This document shows positions 8,532 through 17,873 of a stretch of 64,000 nt of DNA, one piece after another; position 1 is the first letter of the stretch, and every line of letters begins with the position of its first letter. Under the pieces are notes generated by a model. The model had not been told where the DNA came from, made no database searches, and saw only the letters and a program-made list of their open reading frames with translations. Location: NCBI GenBank assembly GCA_965224285.1, contig OZ245043.1, positions 2,976,001 through 3,040,000 of the forward strand, in the 5' to 3' direction. Source of the stretch: JAJCYK01 sp965224285 (GTDB taxonomy: Bacteria; Bacteroidota; Bacteroidia; Cytophagales; Cyclobacteriaceae). A program made the position numbers and the translations under genes.

Positions 8532-10025
8532 CTACGCCAGAATTCCTCTTACTACTTCGCCGGATACATCTGTCAGTCGATATCTTCTCCCCTGATGCTT
8601 AAAAGTAAGCTTCTCATGATCCAGCCCCAGCAGATGCAGCATGGTGGCCTGGAAATCGTGAACATGCACGGGATTCTCCGTAATGTTATAACCAAACTCG
8701 TCGGTTTCGCCGTAAGTAGTCCCCTTTCTGACCCCGGCGCCTGCCATCCAAATAGTGAAACATCTGGGATGATGGTCCCGGCCGTAATCCTCCTCTGTCA
8801 AAGCTCCCTGGGAATAATTGGTTCGTCCAAACTCGCCACCCCATATTACCAGAGTATCATCCAGAAGTCCCCTTTGTTTCAGGTCCTGGATCAGGGCAGC
8901 TGAGGCCTGGTCGGTATCCTTGGCCTGTCCCCGTATCTGGTTGGGTAAGTTAAAGTGCTGATCCCAGCCCATATGATAAAGTTGAATGAATTTTACGTCC
9001 CGCTCCGCCAATCGGCGGGCTAGAATACAATTAGCCGCATAGGTCCCCGGTACTGTGGAATCAGGACCGTAAAGTTTATATACCCAATCCGGTTCCTTTG
9101 AAATATCCATGACCTCAGGCACGGATGTCTGCATGCGATAAGCCATTTCGTACTGGGCTATTCTGGTAACAATCTCCGGATCTCCTACCTCATCAAGGTA
9201 CATCTGATTGAGTTTTGCCAGTCGATTTAGCATACTACGGCGGTTTTTTGGGTCGACACCATCGGGGTTGTTCAGGTAGAGTACCGGGTCCTTACCTCCT
9301 CTGAATTGCACTCCCTGATGGAGTGAATGCAGGAATCCATTTCCCCATAAACGCGAATAAAGAGGCTGCCCCTGCGGTCGACCGGTACCTCTGGATAACA
9401 ATACACAAAAGTTTGGCAGATTCTTATTATCTGTACCTAAGCCGTAACTCAACCAGGATCCAATACTGGGTCGACCCGCCTGTTGATGGCCAGTCTGAAA
9501 AAAAGTTATGGCAGGGTCGTGATTGATGGCTTCAGTGTGCATGGATTTGATCACACATAACTCGTCTGCGATTTGAGCAGTATAAGGCAGCAAGTCACTC
9601 ATCCAGATACCGCTGTTACCGTGTTGGGTGAAGTTGAACAGTGAATCCGCCAGGGGGAAACTGTCCTGGCCAGAGGTCATGCCGGTAAGCCGTTGCCCCA
9701 TGCGCACAGAGGCCGGCAAATCCTGACCTTTCATTTTAGTAAGGGTCGGTTTATAATCAAAAAGTTCCAACTGTGAAGGACCGCCGCTCTGAAATAAGTA
9801 AATTATCCTTTTGGCTTTGGGAAAGAAATGGGGGGCTTTAAGTGCTCCTCCATGGGAATCACCTGCTGATAAATTTTGAAGAAATTTAGCTCCTTTTGAA
9901 GCCCCGCCGGAGCATCCCAACAAAGTAGCCAAGGAGGCAATTCCCAAACCGGTACTGGCTTTTGAAAGAAAATGCCGACGGTTGAGATTATACTGGTAGG
10001 CAGATAACTCTTTGGATGATTCCAT
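8532..10025 (-). CDS. DUF1501 protein (sulfatase-like fold), Tat-type signal
   Basis: The 497-residue protein belongs to the DUF1501 family, which shares the alkaline phosphatase/sulfatase fold and commonly sits next to DUF1549/DUF1553 cytochrome genes. The N-terminus carries NRRHFLSKAS followed by a hydrophobic stretch and LLGC, a Tat-type signal that may also be lipidated. Family marks are SGGPSQLELFDYKP, MHTEAINHDPA, GWDQHFN, WGGEFGRT and DHHPRCFTIWMAGAGV; His and Asp in these are likely metal ligands. It lies between its two operon partners with one- to two-base gaps, which implies translational coupling. The reaction is not established for this family; a hydrolase acting on sulfated or phosphorylated polymers is a reasonable inference only. 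Confidence 0.9.
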   Translation of the reverse strand: MESSKELSAYQYNLNRRHFLSKASTGLGIASLATLLGCSGGASKGAKFLQNLSAGDSHGGALKAPHFFPKAKRIIYLFQSGGPSQLELFDYKPTLTKMKGQDLPASVRMGQRLTGMTSGQDSFPLADSLFNFTQHGNSGIWMSDLLPYTAQIADELCVIKSMHTEAINHDPAITFFQTGHQQAGRPSIGSWLSYGLGTDNKNLPNFCVLLSRGTGRPQGQPLYSRLWGNGFLHSLHQGVQFRGGKDPVLYLNNPDGVDPKNRRSMLNRLAKLNQMYLDEVGDPEIVTRIAQYEMAYRMQTSVPEVMDISKEPDWVYKLYGPDSTVPGTYAANCILARRLAERDVKFIQLYHMGWDQHFNLPNQIRGQAKDTDQASAALIQDLKQRGLLDDTLVIWGGEFGRTNYSQGALTEEDYGRDHHPRCFTIWMAGAGVRKGTTYGETDEFGYNITENPVHVHDFQATMLHLLGLDHEKLTFKHQGRRYRLTDVSGEVVRGILA

Positions 10026-10026
10026 T

Positions 10027-13000
10027 TTAGCCTTTGGTTATAGTTTCGCTTAAATTGAAAATAGTATTCGCTACAATGGTTAAAGCAGCCAATTTTATGG
10101 GGTCAAGGTCAGCCCCCACCGGAGCATCTCCGGTCGCCAGTAATTCCTCACTCCTGGCTGGCGCTTCCTCAAAACTCTGTAACTCGTCTCGGTAAATACT
10201 CATCAACACCTCCAATTCCTTCTCACCAGGATATCTGCCGGTAGCCTTGCGAAATGCCCATTCTACCTTTGGCTGGATTTCTCCGCCATCCTGTTGCAAC
10301 ATAAGTTCCGCCAGCTTGCGGGATGCCTCTAAAAATTGTGGATCATTCAACAACACCAGGGCTTGCAAGGGAGTGCTGGTGCTTTGCCGTTTAACTACGC
10401 AAAGGTTTCTTTCCGAAGCGTCAAATGTCATCATAGATGGTGGGGGTACGGTTCGTTTCCAATAGGTGTATAAGCTTTTACGGTAGAGATCCTCACCTTT
10501 TCCCTGCACGTATTTGGTATAACCGCCACCGGAAGTTTTTTCCTCCCACAAACCTTGTGGCTGGTAGGGTTTAACCGGCGGCCCGCCAATTTTATTCACC
10601 AATAATCCACTTATGGCCAGAGCCTGATCTCTGAGCATTTCAGCGGACAAACGATGCCTGGGGCCTCGTGCCAACCACCGATTCTGTTGATCTTTCCGGT
10701 ATAGTTTATCATCAACTGCTGAAGATTGTTGATAAGTGGCTGACATCACAATTTGTTTCAAAAGTCTCTTTAGGTCCCACCCCGACTCCATAAAATCAAC
10801 CGCCAGCCAGTCCAGTAATTGAGGATGTGAGGGCAATTCGCCCTGGCTACCAAAATCTCCGGGAGTGCCCACGATCCCCCTGCCAAATAATAATTGCCAA
10901 TATCGGTTAACAAACACCCTGGCAGTTAGGGGATTTTGGGGGGAAATCAGCCATTGAGCCAACCCGATACGATTTCGCGGGAGATCAGGGGGAAAAGGAA
11001 GCACCGAAGATGGGGTTGACGGCTCAACTTGCTCCCCATGATTCTCGTAACCTCCCCGTTCCAGAACATACGCCTGTCTCACGGTGTCCATTTCTTTCAT
11101 GACCAACACTTCCATGGCGCCCGGATCCTTCAACATAAATTCCCTTTCCCTCAGATTAGTGATCTTGCGTACGGACTCCTGGTATTGATCATCGAAATTA
11201 TACAGATAGTGGTTTACTACCAGCGAGCTGTCCCCTTGATTCCATTGGCCGGGAGGACGGGATAATATATTTAGCACCGGATCGTATTGATAAAGGACCT
11301 TCCCATTTACCACCCCCTTGAAAATACTGACTTCGTCCACCACGCCCTGTAAAAGTCCACCACCCTGATCATTACGACGCCCGACCCTTAGAGGTACCTT
11401 GTTTTGGATACTACCCTTCAAGTTATCAGTCTCCACTTCAACCGTCTGCTTTACTCCATTGATATATAAGTTCACCCCCTCGGCCTTACGGCTGCCATCA
11501 TAGGAGAATGCCACATGAGACCAGGCCAGGAAAGGTATTGACTTGGTGGTCTGGATTTTAATGGCATTGAATGGCCAGGCATTAATGAGGTGAACCGCTA
11601 TCTTACCTTCAGACATGAAAATATCAAAACCCTTATACCCTCTTCCCTGATCTGAATTTTCCATTTTGGCCAGAATGGCTCCGGTGGGGAATTTGGGGGT
11701 AGGGTTTATCCAAAGTCCTATCGAAAACGCCGAATCGGCATTTACCGGCTCTTCCAGTATAATGTAAGATTCGTCAGAGGCTACTATACCTTGACCATAC
11801 TTACCCTGACGGATCCCCGGTTCTCCCCGGACCGACCATTCACTGTTATGGTTTCTACCATTTATGGACCATTCATCATCAAATGTGTAATAACCGATCT
11901 GGTTCTGGGGGAGCCTCCTGGGGGTCATATCCAGGCGTTCGTTAAGAGTAGTAACCACCTGGTCCATATTTGATCTGATAGAGGTAGTGCGCCTTTCAAG
12001 CTGATCCTGCTCTTTGGTAATATCCTCATCCAGCACTTTTCTGATCTTTGCGATTTCCTCTTCAGGTATTTTTAATGAGGGGGCGGGTACTCCATTATAG
12101 GCAACTTGCCCTTTTTCCGGAACATTATTATAGAATGAAAATACACTATAATAATCTTTAGTAGATATTGGATCGTATTTGTGATCATGACAACGGGCAC
12201 ACTCCAAGGTTAGGCCCAGAAAGGCGCTTCCAGTAGTATTGGTGCGATCGGCTACGTATTCTACCCGATATTCCTCATCAATGACCCCTCCCTCCTGGGT
12301 GATCATATGATTGCGGTTAAAAGCAGTAGCTAGGATCTGCTGATAGCTGGCGTTTTCAAACATATCACCGGCTATTTGCCACTTGATAAATTCATCGATT
12401 GGCATATTGCTATTGAATGCTTGTATCACCCAATCCCGCCAGGGCCACATGGTACGGTAGAGATCGTCCTGGTATCCATTAGTATCGGCATAGCGGGCCA
12501 CGTCCAACCATTCAACCGCCATACGCTCACCGAAATCGGATGATGCCAACAACCTGTCCACTACTTTCTCAAAAGCTTTGGTATCCTGGTCCTGTATGAA
12601 GTTGTCAATGTCATTTAGTTCAGGGGGTAATCCGGTAAGATCTAGGGTGACCCGGCGAATTAATGCTTCCCGGGATGCCGGTGGACTGGGCTGCAAGTTC
12701 ATTTCCTGCAGTCTAGCTAATACAAAGTTGTCAATAGGGTTTTTAATCCAGTCTGATGAAGAGGATTGGGGCAGTTCTGCTTTCTCCGGTGGAATAAAAG
12801 ACCAATGATTTTTCCATTCCGCACCTTGTTCGATCCACTTTTCCAGTATGCGGATCTCTGTCTCCGAAAGGCTTAAATTAGATTCTGGTGGCGGCATTCT
12901 TTCCTCCGGGTCGGAGTGGCGGATGCGGTGAACCATAGCGCTTTTTTCCGGATCACCTGGGACAATAGCATAGTGATCCTTTAATTCACCGATAGCGGCA

Positions 13001-13254
13001 AAGGCTCCGGCTTCAGTATCCAAACGCAGATCGGCTTCCCGGGCATTCTCATCCGGTCCATGACAGGCAAAGCAGCGGTCTGATAGGATGGGTTTTACGT
13101 GGAAGTTAAAATCCACTACTGCAGGAATACTCTCCACAGATTCCTCTTTCTGATCCAAATTACAGGCGTAGGCCCACAAAAGCAGCATGCTGCCTAACCA
13201 CACCCCCCACTGCTTCAATTTTATCTGCTGAATAGGTTCGCTGGGCGTTGTCAT
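10027..13254 (-). CDS. Lipoprotein with PSCyt1, DUF1549, LamG-like and DUF1553 domains
   Basis: The 1075-residue secreted protein has a lipoprotein signal (LLLWAYAC, Cys31). A Planctomycete-type cytochrome c domain carries CFACHGPDENAREADLRLD (heme motif 61-65). A DUF1549 domain (about 165-370) ends in CARCHDHKYDPI, a second CxxCH (352-356). A LamG/concanavalin-like beta domain lies at about 460-680, and a DUF1553 domain (about 770-1040) contains LTARVFVNRYWQLLFGRGIV. It is the first gene of the three-gene operon. Such proteins are abundant in Planctomycetes and scattered in marine Bacteroidota, often near polysaccharide-use genes, and are thought to be periplasmic or surface redox proteins. 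The inserted LamG-like domain suggests carbohydrate or surface binding. The reaction is unknown. Confidence 0.92.
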   Translation of the reverse strand: MTTPSEPIQQIKLKQWGVWLGSMLLLWAYACNLDQKEESVESIPAVVDFNFHVKPILSDRCFACHGPDENAREADLRLDTEAGAFAAIGELKDHYAIVPGDPEKSAMVHRIRHSDPEERMPPPESNLSLSETEIRILEKWIEQGAEWKNHWSFIPPEKAELPQSSSSDWIKNPIDNFVLARLQEMNLQPSPPASREALIRRVTLDLTGLPPELNDIDNFIQDQDTKAFEKVVDRLLASSDFGERMAVEWLDVARYADTNGYQDDLYRTMWPWRDWVIQAFNSNMPIDEFIKWQIAGDMFENASYQQILATAFNRNHMITQEGGVIDEEYRVEYVADRTNTTGSAFLGLTLECARCHDHKYDPISTKDYYSVFSFYNNVPEKGQVAYNGVPAPSLKIPEEEIAKIRKVLDEDITKEQDQLERRTTSIRSNMDQVVTTLNERLDMTPRRLPQNQIGYYTFDDEWSINGRNHNSEWSVRGEPGIRQGKYGQGIVASDESYIILEEPVNADSAFSIGLWINPTPKFPTGAILAKMENSDQGRGYKGFDIFMSEGKIAVHLINAWPFNAIKIQTTKSIPFLAWSHVAFSYDGSRKAEGVNLYINGVKQTVEVETDNLKGSIQNKVPLRVGRRNDQGGGLLQGVVDEVSIFKGVVNGKVLYQYDPVLNILSRPPGQWNQGDSSLVVNHYLYNFDDQYQESVRKITNLREREFMLKDPGAMEVLVMKEMDTVRQAYVLERGGYENHGEQVEPSTPSSVLPFPPDLPRNRIGLAQWLISPQNPLTARVFVNRYWQLLFGRGIVGTPGDFGSQGELPSHPQLLDWLAVDFMESGWDLKRLLKQIVMSATYQQSSAVDDKLYRKDQQNRWLARGPRHRLSAEMLRDQALAISGLLVNKIGGPPVKPYQPQGLWEEKTSGGGYTKYVQGKGEDLYRKSLYTYWKRTVPPPSMMTFDASERNLCVVKRQSTSTPLQALVLLNDPQFLEASRKLAELMLQQDGGEIQPKVEWAFRKATGRYPGEKELEVLMSIYRDELQSFEEAPARSEELLATGDAPVGADLDPIKLAALTIVANTIFNLSETITKG

Positions 13255-13291
13255 AGATTTATTACCGAATAGCTTTAACTAAATTACAAAT

Positions 13292-13299
13292 CAAATTTA
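13292..13299 (-). promoter_or_regulatory. Bacteroidota -7 element for the cytochrome/DUF1501 operon
   Basis: On the minus strand this reads TAAATTTG (TAnnTTTG). It lies 37 bases before the ATG at 13254. The -33 position is not a clear TTTG; instead a set of direct repeats occupies it (13310-13338), which would suit an activator-dependent promoter. Confidence 0.45.
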
Positions 13300-13309
13300 A
13301 CATATAAAC

Positions 13310-13338
13310 GGTTAGTAAACGGGTTAATTTGCCGGTTA
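13310..13338. repeat. Three GGTTA direct repeats with exact 12-bp period
   Basis: GGTTA occurs at 13310-13314, 13322-13326 and 13334-13338, within loosely conserved 12-mers (aCgGGTTAatt-like). A looser fourth copy (GGGTTTA) begins at 13341 and runs to the stop codon of the regulator gene. The set sits in the 94-base gap before the cytochrome operon, just upstream of its -7 element. Evenly spaced direct repeats at this position are typical of activator binding sites; that use is inferred. Confidence 0.5.
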
Positions 13339-13348
13339 CAGGGTTTAA

Positions 13349-15823
13349 TTAAATGTGAAATTCTGAGAAATCCCTGGGAAACCGGCATTGGAGCAACCTT
13401 TGATATCGGGCGGCGAAGTTCTGGTAAAATTGATTCGCCATCCCGGTTTTACCTGCTTTTAGGAGTGCTTTGATCTTCAGCTCCAAGCCTTCCTCATTGA
13501 TATCGTCGAATTGTAAAATGGCATCTGCAATTTTTTCCTGCAGACGAAGATCCTCTGTCACTGCGAGCTTTTTTGAACTTGCTACCAGCATGTCAATTAC
13601 CTGACTATTGATTTGTGATTTCTTAGCATCTAACCACTCAACATCCATATTCGACAACAAGGGCCCAGGAGATACTAGGTCTAAAAAAGTCTTTATCTCC
13701 ACCACCGAATCCAGCGGACTATTTAAGTCCAAAAACTGCCAATAATCACAACCCATATCACCAGACAGAATCAGTACCCACCTCTCTCCTTGATATTCTA
13801 CCCTGGTTCCGGGCAACGCTTCCAAAGATTCCCGCAGCCGGTTTATGGTGACTCCTCTGGTATTTTTAACATTGGCTCCTTCCATTCCTGGCCATAACCA
13901 ATCATTTAAGGTCTTGGTGAGAATTCCAGGCTGCTGTGGATCTTTTAATATCAGGGCACAAAGCAATTCCCGGAGCTTGGGGCTAAACTCGCCGGTAATA
14001 TCCTGCCCACGAGCATCCATTATGCTGAAATTACCAAATAACCGGATCAAGCCAGCTGCAGGTGGCGAATAACCGGACTGTGCTGTCTTCGATTTATTCA
14101 CTTTTTTTCCTCCGCCAAATACCCACCATCCAATAAGAATTACACCAAATACTGAAATAACGATGATCCAAATCCACGGTCTAGCGATTATGGGAGTACT
14201 TAAGTGAACTGATTCTGGAGCCTCAGGAGGATAAAGGAGGCTATATATGATTATTTCAGTATTGAGATCATTATCTGAATTTCGGACCACGGCTATCAAT
14301 TCTGTGGTCCTGGGATTAAGCCACAAAAACGCATCTGACTGGTCAATGCTTTGGGTGAGCATTTTAAGGCTATCGGATACCGCTTCAATTGTTTCTGAAT
14401 TAAGATCCAATTTTAATAGCGCCAGATTTGGCGAAGCCTGAGTAAAATTGCTATAACCCAATAGGAATATAGATTGTGCTATGGAATCGTAAATCATATT
14501 GGGAGCAGGTAAAAAATGAGATGAGGGAATTTCCAACTCCAACACCTGATTCATAGTGGAATCATTGAGGTTTAGCCTCCATAGATCATAGAAATTCATA
14601 AATCCCAATTCCTGCCTACCGCTGGCATTGCCCATTCCTCCGAATAGGTAAAAATTGCCTTGGCCGATAGCCGCTACTCCCAGGCTATATCTCGGTTGCA
14701 TCACCGAACCATTTATGGGAACCTCTATCGGTTTTCCCTTAACCAACTTGAAAATGGAATTCTTAGCCAAGAAATAACCATATCCAGCTGTTAGGTAGAT
14801 CGCGCTGTCCAAAGGGTTAAAAAAGGCAGCGTGTTTCCAAATTTCCTGGCGGACCGTTGTTGATGACGTCAATACCGAAAACTTCATGCTATCAGGGTGA
14901 TAGAATAATATATTACTCGGCTCCAGGTCATACAGATAATGTCCTTCCTGGAAGGGATGGTAATAACCGTATTTAACCATATCCGGAAATTTCAAGGGGG
15001 GATATTGATCAACTGACCATTGATTGCCGATCAAATCAAAATGATGCACTTCATTGGTATTAAAAATGCTCAGTTGCTGAGCGCTGGTGTCGAAAGTTAT
15101 AGCTGGGTAACCCTTTATGGAGATCCGTGCTCGTTCTTCCCAATGAAATTGAGTCGACCTTAACCAATAAGGGTTTTTAATCCTTGCAGTGGCATTTCGC
15201 ATTTTTTCACCCCCTATTTCACCATTGGATTCATTCAATGGCCACCAATAAGTTAATTCATCATTGACATAGTAAATTATATTTCGAACGGCCATTGGTG
15301 GAACTTCAACGGTAATCGTTTCTGGATCAGAGCTTACCCCGAATCCGATGGAAGCGGGAAAAAATTTATGAGAGGTGACCTCTGTGTGGCCATCCACTTT
15401 AAGGCTTACGCTTTCATCAAACCGAATTTCAATATCAAACCAATTATTTCTAAGGACCAGGTTGGGGTCCAACTGGACTTGGGCAATCACGCTATCCTGA
15501 TTCAAGACCAACTTAAGGCTGATGTCTTCAGCTGAATACAACAGATCCAATTGATCTGTTACATGGCTTATCGACCTGAAAATATAGCCGAACTTTCCCG
15601 GGTCCCAAAAGCCCAGTTGAAATTCCATACGGCTTTTCGACTCCGGAAACTGCTGGGCAGGGGTTATATCCAGGGAAGTCCTGAGGCGCTGGGGAACCTC
15701 ATAGGAGCGGAACCTTAGTCCAGCAGTGCCTGCGCCATCATCATCCTGACACCAAGCGGCTTGGGGTGTAATTACCAATAGAATGAATAGTAGGCGCCAG
15801 ACGCCTGTTCGTTGATGTTTCAA
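13349..15823 (-). CDS. Membrane-tethered Kelch-like / SARP-type transcriptional regulator
   Basis: The 824-residue protein combines an extracytoplasmic sensor with a cytoplasmic DNA-binding domain. A signal peptide (about 1-25, ending AWCQ) precedes a LamG-like beta domain (about 35-200). Kelch-like beta-propeller repeats follow (about 230-550, for example FYLFGGMGNASGRQE). A single membrane helix (about 573-593, PWIWIIVISVFGVILIGWW) leads to a winged-helix module like the OmpR/SARP effector domain (about 612-705, GNFSIMDARGQDIT and RGVTINRLRESLEALPG). The rest is a helical, BTAD-like tail. No kinase or receiver domain is visible, so it would be a one-component regulator. It lies 94 bases upstream of the cytochrome/DUF1501 operon on the same strand, which makes that operon a likely target. 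Confidence 0.82.
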   Translation of the reverse strand: MKHQRTGVWRLLFILLVITPQAAWCQDDDGAGTAGLRFRSYEVPQRLRTSLDITPAQQFPESKSRMEFQLGFWDPGKFGYIFRSISHVTDQLDLLYSAEDISLKLVLNQDSVIAQVQLDPNLVLRNNWFDIEIRFDESVSLKVDGHTEVTSHKFFPASIGFGVSSDPETITVEVPPMAVRNIIYYVNDELTYWWPLNESNGEIGGEKMRNATARIKNPYWLRSTQFHWEERARISIKGYPAITFDTSAQQLSIFNTNEVHHFDLIGNQWSVDQYPPLKFPDMVKYGYYHPFQEGHYLYDLEPSNILFYHPDSMKFSVLTSSTTVRQEIWKHAAFFNPLDSAIYLTAGYGYFLAKNSIFKLVKGKPIEVPINGSVMQPRYSLGVAAIGQGNFYLFGGMGNASGRQELGFMNFYDLWRLNLNDSTMNQVLELEIPSSHFLPAPNMIYDSIAQSIFLLGYSNFTQASPNLALLKLDLNSETIEAVSDSLKMLTQSIDQSDAFLWLNPRTTELIAVVRNSDNDLNTEIIIYSLLYPPEAPESVHLSTPIIARPWIWIIVISVFGVILIGWWVFGGGKKVNKSKTAQSGYSPPAAGLIRLFGNFSIMDARGQDITGEFSPKLRELLCALILKDPQQPGILTKTLNDWLWPGMEGANVKNTRGVTINRLRESLEALPGTRVEYQGERWVLILSGDMGCDYWQFLDLNSPLDSVVEIKTFLDLVSPGPLLSNMDVEWLDAKKSQINSQVIDMLVASSKKLAVTEDLRLQEKIADAILQFDDINEEGLELKIKALLKAGKTGMANQFYQNFAARYQRLLQCRFPRDFSEFHI

Positions 15824-15905
15824 GGTTGGTGGGTCAAAATTCTTAAAATTTACTGCTTATGTCAGCCAAAATCAATATTGGCCAATTGAGCTTCTGTTAT
15901 AAGAA

Positions 15906-16922
15906 TCAATCCCCTGGGTTATAATGTAGGTAATTTTCCCATTTCTCTACCACTTGTTGAAAATCCTGGGGCCAATCACTATCAAAGCGCTGGAATTTAC
16001 CGGATTCGGGATGTACAAATCCCAACGACTTTGCATGCAACGCCTGACGAGGCAGGATCTTAAAACAGTTCTGAACAAAAGACTTGTACTTACTAAATAC
16101 CGTGCCCTTAAGGATCTTGTCTCCTCCATAAGTGCTGTCGTTGAACAATGGATGCCCCAAGTATTTGAAATGAGCCCTGATTTGGTGAGTTCTACCGGTT
16201 TCAAGTTGACAGGAAACCAGGCTTACATATCGCAGCGATTTAAGCACCCGATAATGAGTGACCGCTCGACGGCCAAAGTCTCCCCGGGGAAAGGCGGTGG
16301 TGATCCTGCGGTCTTTAAGGCTGCGACCGAGGTTTACCTCAATGGTGCCTTCAGCCGGAGGAGTTCCCCAGACCAGGGCATGATAGGTACGCTCGATGGA
16401 GTGTTCGAAGAATTGTTTGGCCAACTTATTCATTGCCAACTCAGTCTTGGCTATTACCAATAATCCAGAAGTATCTTTGTCAATACGATGAACCAATCCG
16501 GGACGGCCCGTATTCTCAGGCATGGTTGGTAAATTATTGAAGTGGTAAACTAATGCGTTCACCAAAGTGCCTTCCCAATTATTGTAAGCGGGGTGTACTA
16601 CCATCCCCGCTGGTTTATTCACTACCAAGAGGGATTGGTCTTCGTAGACTATATCCAATGGTATATTCTCCGGGATAACCTCGGTAGTTCTGGGAGGATC
16701 CGGCAACTCAACGGTGATCTTATCATCAGGGCGGACTTTGTAATTGGGCTTTACCTCAGCTTGATTGACTTTGACGTAACCCTGCTTAATAGCATCCTGC
16801 AATTTATTGCGGGTTACATTGGGCAGCCGGTCCATCAGGTACTTGTCAATTCTTAGCAGGTTCTGCTTGGGATCAACCGTGAACCGGTGATGTACATACC
16901 AGGAATCTTCAGACGGTTCCAT
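15906..16922 (-). CDS. RluA-family 23S rRNA pseudouridine synthase
   Basis: This enzyme converts specific uridines in rRNA to pseudouridine. An S4 RNA-binding domain occupies about residues 18-80 (LRIDKYLMDRLPNVTRNKLQ), followed by the RluA catalytic domain. The signature HRIDKDTSGLLVIAKT holds the catalytic Asp, and QLETGRTHQIRAH is the second conserved block. The 338-residue length and N-terminal S4 domain fit RluD, which modifies helix 69 of 23S rRNA, but RluC-like alternatives cannot be excluded. It is divergent from the EamA transporter gene. On the minus strand, TATCTTCG (16926-16933) is one base from a -7 consensus. Confidence 0.93.
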   Translation of the reverse strand: MEPSEDSWYVHHRFTVDPKQNLLRIDKYLMDRLPNVTRNKLQDAIKQGYVKVNQAEVKPNYKVRPDDKITVELPDPPRTTEVIPENIPLDIVYEDQSLLVVNKPAGMVVHPAYNNWEGTLVNALVYHFNNLPTMPENTGRPGLVHRIDKDTSGLLVIAKTELAMNKLAKQFFEHSIERTYHALVWGTPPAEGTIEVNLGRSLKDRRITTAFPRGDFGRRAVTHYRVLKSLRYVSLVSCQLETGRTHQIRAHFKYLGHPLFNDSTYGGDKILKGTVFSKYKSFVQNCFKILPRQALHAKSLGFVHPESGKFQRFDSDWPQDFQQVVEKWENYLHYNPGD

Positions 16923-16988
16923 TGAGCGAAGATATAATATACCCCCCTTTTCTTCGAGCTTCGCCAGGTATTTCCTATCATTGAGGCG

Positions 16989-17873
16989 TTGCCAATTGGA
17001 TCACTTACTGGCGTGTCTGGTTACCAAAGATTTTATCCTTTCCTGGAGTTAAACCTATCCTTCATTTTGATGTCCACCTCCGGGGTACTAGGTAAAATTA
17101 TTCCACTGTCGCCAGCCCTGATCATTTTTATACGTTGTGTCCTAGCAGGGGTCTTACTATGGCTCTATATCGGATGGAGGAGCAACACTTGGCATTTGCC
17201 AAATGACCGATTATTCTTCCTGGGGAGTGGTGTATTATTGGCTATCCATTGGACCACTTACTTTATCTCGCTAAAACTGGGTGGTGTGGCAGTGGGTATG
17301 CTCTCGCTATTCACTTACCCGGTAATCACTTCCTTGTTGGAACCGCTGGTTTTTAAGCATAAACTGAACTGGTATGATGTTTCATGGTCGATAGTGATTC
17401 TAATCGGGCTATTATTGATTGTTCCTGAATTCAATATCGATAATCGTACTGTGCAAGGGCTACTCTGGGGGGTGTTCTCAGCGGTAGTTTATTCATTTAG
17501 AAACTTATGGAATAAAAAGTATATCAATCACTATTCGGGATCTACTATTATGTGCTATCAGCTACTGGTCTCGGCTGTGGTACTGTTGCCCTCAGTCTTT
17601 ATATACCCTTTTGAAATTAGTGTGGAAAGCTGGGGTTACCTGGCGGTGCTGGTAATTATTACCACTGCAATTGCCCACACTCTGTTTGTCAGGGGCTTAC
17701 AGTATTTTAGTACCACCAGTGTAAGTATTATGAGCAGCCTAATCCCCCTTTATGGCGTTGGATGGGCCTTATGGCTGACTGATGAAGTACTGACCACTGC
17801 AATAATTGCCGGAGGGGCAGTGATCATAGCCGCTACCATCGCCCAAAATGTTAAATATCTGAGCCGTCAATGA
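16989..17873 (+). CDS. EamA/DMT-family transporter
   Basis: The protein has ten predicted membrane segments in two EamA repeats, the fold of drug/metabolite transporters that export amino acids, nucleotides or other small molecules. Visible marks are the paired repeats, each with a central Pro/Gly-rich helix (GMLSLFTYPVITSLLEP and SIMSSLIPLYGVGWALWL). The substrate cannot be told. The start is uncertain: the first helix begins before the only early ATG (17070), so a TTG (16989) or GTG (17013) start is more likely. The stop overlaps the next ATG (ATGA), so it is translationally coupled to the PLP-enzyme gene. Confidence 0.88.
   Translation: MPIGSLTGVSGYQRFYPFLELNLSFILMSTSGVLGKIIPLSPALIIFIRCVLAGVLLWLYIGWRSNTWHLPNDRLFFLGSGVLLAIHWTTYFISLKLGGVAVGMLSLFTYPVITSLLEPLVFKHKLNWYDVSWSIVILIGLLLIVPEFNIDNRTVQGLLWGVFSAVVYSFRNLWNKKYINHYSGSTIMCYQLLVSAVVLLPSVFIYPFEISVESWGYLAVLVIITTAIAHTLFVRGLQYFSTTSVSIMSSLIPLYGVGWALWLTDEVLTTAIIAGGAVIIAATIAQNVKYLSRQ

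Noticed and set aside
6381..13254. Reading the cytochrome operon as evidence of a Planctomycete genome
   Set aside because: Promoter type and the surrounding gene families are those of Bacteroidota, which also carry these genes.
15954..16463. A 169-codon plus-strand frame
   Set aside because: It lies entirely antisense to the RluA gene, whose protein motifs are clear, and shows no domain of its own.
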